Assembly: GCA_030613705.1 (NCBI GenBank)
Contig: JAUWLJ010000128.1
Coordinates: 1 to 6,323 of the forward strand
Direction of reading: 5' to 3'
DNA: 6,323 bases
Origin: Chloroflexota bacterium
GTDB taxonomy: Bacteria > Chloroflexota > Anaerolineae > Anaerolineales > UBA4823
The notes under the pieces were generated by a model. That model searched no databases. It worked only from the letters and a program-made list of their open reading frames with translations, and was not told the origin of the DNA. A program made the translations under genes and the position numbers. Below, piece by piece: positions 1-5,605 of the stretch (position 1 is its first letter; every line of letters begins with the position of its first letter).

Positions 1-566
1 TCTGGCTGAAAATACCTGGTCAAGGTGAGTGGGCTATATTTGACCGTTCCTGGTACGGGCGAACGCTGGTTGAGCGGGTGGAAGGTTTGATCCCCGAGAA
101 TAGTTGGCGCCGAGCTTATCGCGACATTGTCAATTTCGAGCGCACCCTGGCGGATGAAGGTTACCTGATCATTAAGTTCTTCCTGCATATCAGCCAGGAA
201 GAGCAAAAACATCGTTTCGATAAACTGATCAACGACCCCTTGACCGCCTGGCAGGTCCTCCCTGAAGATTGGGAGCACCACAAACATTATGATGAATGGC
301 TGCTGGCTTACGAGGAGACTTTCGAACGCACAGAGACCGAATCGGGTCCCTGGACGATCGTCGAAGCCACAAACCGCCGTTATACTAATTTAAAAATCTT
401 CAACACGATTGCCGCTTCTTTAGAGAGGCAATTGGCGCTGATGGATGCGCTGCCTGATCCGGCTTACTGGGAAGACGCCAAAGATGAAGCACTAGAGATC
501 AACCAGGATGAAGAAGCGAGCGAGCAAGAGGATGTAGAGTCTGACCCCGAACCAGCATCATTCTAG
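1..566 (+). CDS. PPK2-family polyphosphate kinase, C-terminal part (5' end outside window)
   Basis: This PPK2-family P-loop kinase transfers phosphate between polyP and nucleotides in the cytoplasm. The reading frame is open from base 3, upstream of an internal GTG at 78 that is not a true start, so the gene begins left of the window. Of the 187 visible residues, 13-20 are the Walker B/lid-side motif FDRSWYGR, followed by VERVEG, the helix RRAYRDIVNFER, a KFFLHIS strand, a DPLTAW-like segment (seen as DPLTAW) with PEDW, and the PWTIVEA strand near the end of the fold. The Walker A loop lies outside the window, so catalytic competence cannot be judged. After the fold comes an acidic tail of about 35 residues, rich in Asp and Glu, which is not part of the core family. 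The sequence is clearly paralogous to the next gene and resembles the N-terminal half of two-domain polyP:AMP phosphotransferases. Whether another PPK2 domain precedes it cannot be seen. Family is certain; substrate class is not. Confidence 0.93.
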   Translation, partial: WLKIPGQGEWAIFDRSWYGRTLVERVEGLIPENSWRRAYRDIVNFERTLADEGYLIIKFFLHISQEEQKHRFDKLINDPLTAWQVLPEDWEHHKHYDEWLLAYEETFERTETESGPWTIVEATNRRYTNLKIFNTIAASLERQLALMDALPDPAYWEDAKDEALEINQDEEASEQEDVESDPEPASF

Positions 567-615
567 GTATTCACACTGGCTTGAATTACCCTCTCGGCTA
601 TCATGTCCATTCCAT

Positions 616-621
616 GAAAGG
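616..621 (+). promoter_or_regulatory. Probable ribosome binding site of the second PPK2 gene
   Basis: The purine stretch GAAAGG lies 8 bases before the ATG at 630. A second candidate, AGGG at 623-626, sits only 3 bases from the start and is probably too close. The site is modest. The rest of the 63-bp gap (567-629) shows no hairpin terminator and no convincing -35/-10 pair. Confidence 0.45.
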
Positions 622-629
622 CAGGGTGT

Positions 630-1409
630 ATGTTAGATACGATTGATCACACATTGTCACTCGACAAGGGTAAGTATCACGAATCCTTGATTAAATACCA
701 GGTCGCTTTGCATGCGCTTGGCTACCAGGTCTATGTTCAAGAACGACCTGTGGTCATGGTTTTTGAGGGATGGGATGCTGGCGGCAAGGGAGGCGCGATC
801 AAACGGGTAACAGAGAAATTGGACCCGCGTGGTTACGTTGTCTACTCCATTCCCGCTCCGCAAGGCGATGATGCTATTCGGCATTATATGTACCGCTTCT
901 GGCGGCGACTCCCTGAAAGCGGACAAATCGCGATTTTTGACCGCAGCTGGTACGGCCGGGTGATGGTCGAACGTATCGAAGGCTTCTGTGCCGAAGGTGA
1001 TTGGAAACGTGCGTATCGCGAGATCAACCAATTCGAGCGCCAGCTGGTTGACTTTGGCACTATCCTCTTTAAATTCTGGCTTCATATCAGCAAAGCGGAA
1101 CAGCTGGCGCGTTTCGAATCGCGAGCAAACGATCCACTGCGCAGGTGGAAACTAACTGAGGAGGACTGGCGCAACCGGGAGAAGTGGGATGTTTACGCCC
1201 AGGCTGTCGACGAAATGCTTTTGAAGACCAGCACCATCACAGCTCCTTGGACGATCGTCGAGGGAGATGATAAATATTATGCCCGGGTTAAAGTAGTTAA
1301 AACCATCGTGGAAAAGCTGAGCCAGGAATTGGACTACGATCCTTTTTCGAAAGGCTTATTCAAAACCACAGATAAGGTTAAAGAAAAGAAGAAAAAAGAT
1401 AGGAATTAA
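630..1409 (+). CDS. Single-domain PPK2 polyphosphate kinase, PAP-like (probable class II/III)
   Basis: This is a complete 259-residue PPK2, the usual size of a one-domain member. Such enzymes use polyP to phosphorylate nucleoside mono- or diphosphates in the cytoplasm. Key motifs are all present: Walker A GWDAGGKGG at residues 47-55 (Asp49 and Lys53 as expected catalytic residues), Walker B FDRSWYGR at 103-110, VERIEGF at 113-119, EEDWRNREKWD at 177-187, and the closing strand APWTIVEGDDK at 205-215. The 45-residue lead-in, with LSLDKGKY and a helix before the VVMVFEG strand, resembles the segment preceding the C-terminal catalytic domain of fused polyP:AMP phosphotransferases. Activity on AMP is therefore the best guess, but the nucleotide specificity is inferred. 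The C-terminus (residues 246-259) is a lysine-rich tail, opposite in charge to the acidic tail of the upstream paralogue. The gene lies 63 bp after that paralogue and 26 bp before PPK1. I chose the ATG at 630 because no in-frame alternative fits the domain better. Confidence 0.95.
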   Translation: MLDTIDHTLSLDKGKYHESLIKYQVALHALGYQVYVQERPVVMVFEGWDAGGKGGAIKRVTEKLDPRGYVVYSIPAPQGDDAIRHYMYRFWRRLPESGQIAIFDRSWYGRVMVERIEGFCAEGDWKRAYREINQFERQLVDFGTILFKFWLHISKAEQLARFESRANDPLRRWKLTEEDWRNREKWDVYAQAVDEMLLKTSTITAPWTIVEGDDKYYARVKVVKTIVEKLSQELDYDPFSKGLFKTTDKVKEKKKKDRN

Positions 1410-1423
1410 ATCCGTTCAGGATT

Positions 1424-1430
1424 GAGGAGG
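1424..1430 (+). promoter_or_regulatory. Strong Shine-Dalgarno sequence of PPK1
   Basis: GAGGAGG, a near-perfect anti-16S match, lies 5 bases before the ATG at 1436. It fixes the PPK1 start and shows that the charged N-terminal extension is translated. It is the strongest ribosome binding site in the window. Confidence 0.85.
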
Positions 1431-1435
1431 CTGTT

Positions 1436-3607
1436 ATGCCACCTGCAGATGCAGCAGTGAAAAAAGAAAAAGTAGAAAAAGTTGAAAAAGTAGAAAAAAC
1501 CAATCAGGTTGAAGAGGTACAAGTAGATCTGAACGATCCGGGTTTGTTTCTCAATCGCGAGTTAAGCATGCTGGGTTTCCAAGCGCGGGTATTGGAAGAA
1601 GCTCTGGACGAAGGTAACCCACTATTAGAACGAGCAAAGTTCATGGCATTCGTGGGAAACAATCTGGATGAATTTTTTATGGTCCGGGTTGCGGGTCTAA
1701 AGAAGCAGATCGCCGCGGGGGTGGTAGATGTACCGCCCGATGGCATGACTCCTGCCGAACAGCTGGCCGCAATTCGTAAGGTGACTTTACGGCTGATGAC
1801 CGAAGCCCAAAATAGCTTTCAAAAGGATCTGGTGCCAGCACTTGACAAGGCTGGTGTCCATATCATGAATTACGATGATCTTACTCAAAAACAAAAAGAG
1901 AATGCTGACAGCTATTTCACTGAGGTAATTTTCCCGGTTCTTACCCCAATGGCTTTTGATCCCGGGCATCCTTTCCCCCATATTTCAAACCTCAGTTTAA
2001 ATTTGGCAGTTCTGATCCGCGATTCTCGCGATCACTTTGCCAGGATCAAAGTCCCCAGCACTTTGCCTCGCCTGGTACCCATCAAACGTTCCTCAGGTAG
2101 TGTCCGCAAGGATGGAACCGTCCCACACCATCATTATTTCGTCTGGCTGGAACAGGTCATCGCTGCTAACCTGCACGTCCTTTTCCCAGGTATGAAAGTC
2201 ATCGAATCGCACCCCTTCCGGGTCACCCGGGACGCCGATCTGATAATTCAGGAATTAGAAGCCTCCGATCTGTTGGAAAGCATTGAGCAGGGTGTGCGCC
2301 AGCTCCGCTTTGGTTCTGTGGTGCGCATCACCGTTAACAAAGCAATGCCAACCTATATCCGCAATATCCTGATCGAAAATCTAGAGATGGACCGCAACGA
2401 TATGTACACTCTGGAAAATCCATTGGGGTTGAGCAGCTTAATGAGTCTCTACCAGGTGGATCGGTTTGACCTGAAAGATCTTTCTTTCGTGCCCTCAATA
2501 CCGGTACCATTGGGGGATGAATCGTACGACGGCAACATTTTTGCCGCCATTCGCCAGGGAGATATTCTCGTTCATCATCCTTATGACTCCTTCATCCCGG
2601 TTGTGGACTTTCTCCAATTGGCGGCTAAGGATCCCGATGTTTATGCAATTAAACAAACCCTGTATCGCACTGGAAGCAACTCACCGGTGATTAAAGCTTT
2701 GTTGGATGCCCGCGAGACTGGCAAGCAGGTGGCTGTCCTGGTGGAGCTTAAAGCCCGCTTTGACGAAGAAAGCAATATTGGCTGGGCGCGCACGATGGAA
2801 CGGCAGGGAGTCCACGTAATTTATGGATTGCTGGGATTGAAAACTCACTCCAAGATCGCTCTGGTGGTGCGTAAGGAAGGCGAACACATCCGGCGCTACG
2901 TGCACCTGGGGACAGGGAATTACAACGCCGTCACTGCCCTCTCTTACGAAGATATCGGCATGTTTACCTGCGATGATGAAATTGGCGCAGATGCAACTGA
3001 TCTCTTCAATTACCTGACCGGTTATTCAACCAAGCAGGATTACCGGAAATTACTGGTCGCACCGGTGAATCTGCGTGAGCGCATGACAGCCTTGATTGAA
3101 CGTGAAATCGAACACCAGCGAAACGGAGAACAAGGACACCTGATCTTTAAAATGAACTCCCTGGTTGATAAAAGGATGATTAAAAAACTTTACGAAGCCT
3201 CGATGGCGGGAGTGAAAATAGATTTGATCGTGCGCGGCATGTGCTGTTTGCGACCAGGGATTGAGGGTGTCAGCGACAATATTCGCGTGCTCAGTGTGGT
3301 CGGACGATTCTTGGAACACAGCCGGATTTATTATTTCAAGAATGGCGGTCAAGAGGAGATCCTCCTGGGTAGCGCTGACTTGATGCCGCGTAATATTAAT
3401 AACCGTGTGGAAGTCCTCTTTCCAATCGAGGATAGCAAGTTGATCCGTCACCTGCGGGATGATGTATTAGCTGAATACCAGAATGACAATGTCAAGGCCA
3501 GGTTGATGAGCCCGGATGGCACCTACAAGAGAATTGAGCGCAATGGAGATGACCCCCCCTTCAATATCCAGGTCAAACTTTTCGATATCCGCCAGACAAA
3601 CGAATAA
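1436..3607 (+). CDS. ppk1: Polyphosphate kinase 1 (PPK1)
   Basis: PPK1 reversibly transfers the gamma-phosphate of ATP to a growing polyP chain through a phosphohistidine intermediate, as a cytoplasmic or membrane-associated oligomer. The 723-residue protein is full length; the family is typically near 690, and the excess is mostly an N-terminal extension. Domains in order: a charged extension (1-33) with a Lys-Val-Glu repeat; the N domain opening with FLNRELSMLGFQ (38-49) and NNLDEFFMVRV (75-85); the head domain from about residue 140, including FPVLTPMAFDPGHPFPHISN (166-185); then two phospholipase-D-like C domains. The first carries AIKQTLYRTG (404-413), ELKARFDE (437-444), GLKTHSKIAL (467-476) and VHLGTGNYN (489-497). 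The second carries VRGMCCLRPGIEG (599-611), FLEHSRIYYF (625-634) and NNRVEV (655-660). By alignment from memory with E. coli PPK1, His471 corresponds to the phosphorylated His435 and His628 to His592; both are present, so the enzyme should be active. It sits between the PPK2 gene and the CHAD gene at operon spacing. Confidence 0.98.
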   Translation: MPPADAAVKKEKVEKVEKVEKTNQVEEVQVDLNDPGLFLNRELSMLGFQARVLEEALDEGNPLLERAKFMAFVGNNLDEFFMVRVAGLKKQIAAGVVDVPPDGMTPAEQLAAIRKVTLRLMTEAQNSFQKDLVPALDKAGVHIMNYDDLTQKQKENADSYFTEVIFPVLTPMAFDPGHPFPHISNLSLNLAVLIRDSRDHFARIKVPSTLPRLVPIKRSSGSVRKDGTVPHHHYFVWLEQVIAANLHVLFPGMKVIESHPFRVTRDADLIIQELEASDLLESIEQGVRQLRFGSVVRITVNKAMPTYIRNILIENLEMDRNDMYTLENPLGLSSLMSLYQVDRFDLKDLSFVPSIPVPLGDESYDGNIFAAIRQGDILVHHPYDSFIPVVDFLQLAAKDPDVYAIKQTLYRTGSNSPVIKALLDARETGKQVAVLVELKARFDEESNIGWARTMERQGVHVIYGLLGLKTHSKIALVVRKEGEHIRRYVHLGTGNYNAVTALSYEDIGMFTCDDEIGADATDLFNYLTGYSTKQDYRKLLVAPVNLRERMTALIEREIEHQRNGEQGHLIFKMNSLVDKRMIKKLYEASMAGVKIDLIVRGMCCLRPGIEGVSDNIRVLSVVGRFLEHSRIYYFKNGGQEEILLGSADLMPRNINNRVEVLFPIEDSKLIRHLRDDVLAEYQNDNVKARLMSPDGTYKRIERNGDDPPFNIQVKLFDIRQTNE
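1469..1498 (+). repeat. 9-bp tandem repeat encoding Lys-Val-Glu units
   Basis: Three in-frame copies of AAAGTWGAA (1469-1477, 1478-1486, 1487-1495) plus a final AAA encode KVEKVEKVEK in the N-terminal extension of PPK1. The first and third copies are identical and the middle one differs at one base (GTT for GTA). Copy changes would stay in frame and alter only the length of the tail. This is a low-complexity microsatellite-like tract, not a mobile element. Confidence 0.85.
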
Positions 3608-3611
3608 GGGA
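3606..3611 (+). promoter_or_regulatory. Weak ribosome binding site of the CHAD gene, overlapping the PPK1 stop
   Basis: AAGGGA overlaps the PPK1 stop codon (3605-3607) and lies 12 bases before the ATG at 3624, somewhat longer than ideal. This supports the 3624 start and suggests that translation of the CHAD gene may be coupled to PPK1. Confidence 0.45.
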
Positions 3612-3623
3612 AATAATTTAATC

Positions 3624-5585
3624 ATGGGAACTTTAATCGACTCTGCAGATAGAGCCCAAATCGAAGCACAGGCAGAACACGGCTCCACGGTCGCCATTCG
3701 TCGCCGAGCTAAATTATTACTGCTCTATGACCAGGGATTGCCCACTCGCGAAGTCGCAGAGCAGATAGGCTTATCCGAAAGCCGAACGCGTTTCTGGCGA
3801 AGGCGTTTCATCTTCGAAGGAATGCGAATCTTTGCCGAAAATCCTCTAAATATCGATCAACTTGCTCCTCCGCTGCCAGATGAGGGCAGCCCTGACGTTA
3901 TCCTCTTGCCCGAGACGGTCGTGGAAAAGACCGAAGAAGCTGTAGAGGACCCTCCGGAAATTGTCGAGGAGGTTGGCGGATCAAATTCAGAGCATCCCCT
4001 CGAACCGGTGCAGGAGTCTGATAGTGAGCCGATCTCGCTCGATGAACTTCGCCAACGCTATCCTGCCAAGCTGCGCCGTGCGGAACACAGGCGTGATCTG
4101 GCTTTAGAACTCTTCGATGCTACTCAATCCACCCATCAGCTGCCAGATGAACAGCGCAGGTTGCTGGAGGTGGCGGCGCTCCTGCAATACCTGACCGAGA
4201 ATGAAGAAGACGAAAGGTCGAATAAATCTGGTTATCTATTTATCCTCTCCAACCCCCTGACGGATTTGAGCGAAGCTGATAACAAGATCGTTGAAGACAT
4301 TTTAGGCTCCCTGTATGGCAAGGTAGCGTATCCTCCCGCTGCGGTGCCAGACCAACCCTTATCCCCATCAGAGCACGAAGCGCTCTCCCTGGCTGCACTG
4401 CTCAGGATTGCCAGTGGCTTGGATGTTTCCCAGACCCAGGGTACCAATATCGACAGGGTCGAATTGGATTCCGAGAGATTATTGATCCTGGTCAATGGAC
4501 CCCAGGCAAAGCTTGATGCGCGCAGAGCAAAGAAGGCTGCCAAATTATGGACCAGACTGTTTGAACAAAAGGTTCGCCTTCAGGTGGTTTACAAGTTGGA
4601 GCAGGCGGCTGACGAACGGCTGGAAACCCTGATCGCTATGAAAAGACCTGGTGTAGAGCCAGACGACACCTTATCTGAAGCGGGACGAAAAGTAATGGGC
4701 TACCACTTCGCCCAGATGGTCCTCCACGAGGCAGGTACACGCTTAGGGGAAGATATCGAAGAATTGCATGACATGCGAGTCGCCACTCGTCGCATGAGAG
4801 CTGCCTTTGAAGTCTTCCGCGACGCTTTTGAACCCAAGGCGGTCAAACCCCATCTCAAAGGTCTCCGGGCTACAGGACGCGCTTTGGGGCGCGTGCGCGA
4901 CTTGGATGTGTTTATAGAAAAGGCTCAGCACTACTTGGATACCCTCCCCCAGGAGCAGCGTTCAGGGTTGGAGCCGCTGCTGGTACTCTGGGAAAATGAA
5001 CGCCAAAATGATCGGGAGAAAATGCTGGAACATCTCAATAGCGAAGACTATGCTAACTTCAAGCGTAAATTCCTCAAATTTGTTTCCACTCCCGGCGAAG
5101 GCACCAGGCTTGTGTTTGAAATCAGCCCCCCACTGGTGCAGCACATCGTCCCGGCATTGATTTATACTCGCCTGGCTGCAGTCCGAGCATATGGCCCTAT
5201 CCTTGAGTCAGCGACGATTGCCCAGCTGCATAGCTTGCGGATCGAATTCAAGAAGCTGCGTTATACACTCGAATTCTTCCGAGAGGTTCTTGGCGAAGAG
5301 GCGGGAGAACTAATTGAGGAGATAAAAAATCTCCAAGACCATCTCGGGGACCTCAACGACGCAGACGTTGCCTGTTCAATCCTGCGCCAGTTCCTTGATG
5401 AATGGGAATCGCGCCAGGTGTACACACCCATCAGCGAGCGGGAAAATCCCGAACCGGTCGTCGCCTACTTGGCAAATAAACACGCTGAACGCTATTTTTT
5501 GACCACCACTTTTCAGGATGTCTGGCAGGGATTCGATCAGCCTGGGATGCGCACAAAACTCGCCTCAGCAGTCGCTGTCCTGTGA
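3624..5585 (+). CDS. HTH - degenerate Ppx/GppA-type HD - CHAD fusion protein (candidate polyP-binding regulator)
   Basis: This 653-residue multidomain protein has no recognised gene name. Residues about 9-70 form a homeodomain-like helix-turn-helix (IRRRAKLLLLYDQGLPTREV, then AEQIGLSESRTRFWRRRF) resembling the DNA-binding domain of IS630-type transposases, with no transposase catalytic domain after it. Residues 84-140 are an acidic, proline-containing linker. Residues about 138-322 resemble the C-terminal HD-like domain of Ppx/GppA exopolyphosphatases, with a RRDLALELFDA helix, RRLLEVAALL, LSLAALLRIASGLDVSQ and a closing LWTRLFEQKVRLQVV. The usual His-Asp after AALL is Gln-Tyr (188-189), so catalysis is unlikely. 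Residues about 355-636 are a complete CHAD domain with both signatures: LHDMRVATRRMRAAFEVF (381-398) and LHSLRIEFKKLRYTLEFF (535-552), plus GRVRDLDVF and LQDHLGDLNDADVA. CHAD domains bind polyP. The frame is open from 3510, but an ATG at 3516 would overlap the conserved PPK1 end, so 3624 is preferred. No signal peptide or membrane segment is seen. CHAD is certain, HTH likely, HD moderately supported. A role as polyP-responsive regulator or polyP-DNA tether is inference. Confidence 0.92.
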   Translation: MGTLIDSADRAQIEAQAEHGSTVAIRRRAKLLLLYDQGLPTREVAEQIGLSESRTRFWRRRFIFEGMRIFAENPLNIDQLAPPLPDEGSPDVILLPETVVEKTEEAVEDPPEIVEEVGGSNSEHPLEPVQESDSEPISLDELRQRYPAKLRRAEHRRDLALELFDATQSTHQLPDEQRRLLEVAALLQYLTENEEDERSNKSGYLFILSNPLTDLSEADNKIVEDILGSLYGKVAYPPAAVPDQPLSPSEHEALSLAALLRIASGLDVSQTQGTNIDRVELDSERLLILVNGPQAKLDARRAKKAAKLWTRLFEQKVRLQVVYKLEQAADERLETLIAMKRPGVEPDDTLSEAGRKVMGYHFAQMVLHEAGTRLGEDIEELHDMRVATRRMRAAFEVFRDAFEPKAVKPHLKGLRATGRALGRVRDLDVFIEKAQHYLDTLPQEQRSGLEPLLVLWENERQNDREKMLEHLNSEDYANFKRKFLKFVSTPGEGTRLVFEISPPLVQHIVPALIYTRLAAVRAYGPILESATIAQLHSLRIEFKKLRYTLEFFREVLGEEAGELIEEIKNLQDHLGDLNDADVACSILRQFLDEWESRQVYTPISERENPEPVVAYLANKHAERYFLTTTFQDVWQGFDQPGMRTKLASAVAVL

Positions 5586-5605
5586 CGCCTTTACTTTAAC
5601 AGAAA

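Noticed and set aside
78..566. GTG at 78 as the start of the first PPK2 gene
   Set aside because: The frame is open to base 3 and encodes the conserved FDRSWYGR motif upstream of this GTG, so the codon is internal and the gene is truncated by the window edge.
567..629. Possible internal promoter (TTGAAT at 581-586) before the second PPK2 gene
   Set aside because: The only -10-like sequence, TATCAT at 599-604, is just 12 bases downstream, too close for a standard sigma-70 promoter.
657..1085. 142-codon open frame on the minus strand
   Set aside because: It lies wholly inside the second PPK2 gene, shows no recognisable domain, and is a codon-bias shadow.
3050..3451. 133-codon open frame on the minus strand
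   Set aside because: It lies wholly antisense to conserved PPK1 catalytic sequence with no family features; treated as a shadow.
3516..3623. ATG at 3516 as the start of the CHAD gene
   Set aside because: It would overlap the conserved PPK1 C-terminus by 92 bases and add 36 residues resembling no domain. The ATG at 3624 has a purine-rich site upstream and directly precedes the HTH.
4232..4543. 103-codon open frame on the minus strand
   Set aside because: It is antisense to the Ppx-like region of the CHAD protein with no domain or ribosome binding site; treated as a shadow.
5242..5277. Repeated TCGAATTC in the CHAD gene
   Set aside because: Two copies of a short, largely palindromic word lie in coding sequence for the second CHAD signature and are explained by codons for Ile/Leu-Glu-Phe; no sign of a site or element.
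5586..5605. Bidirectional terminator between the convergent genes
   Set aside because: The 20-bp gap contains no visible inverted repeat followed by a T run in either direction.
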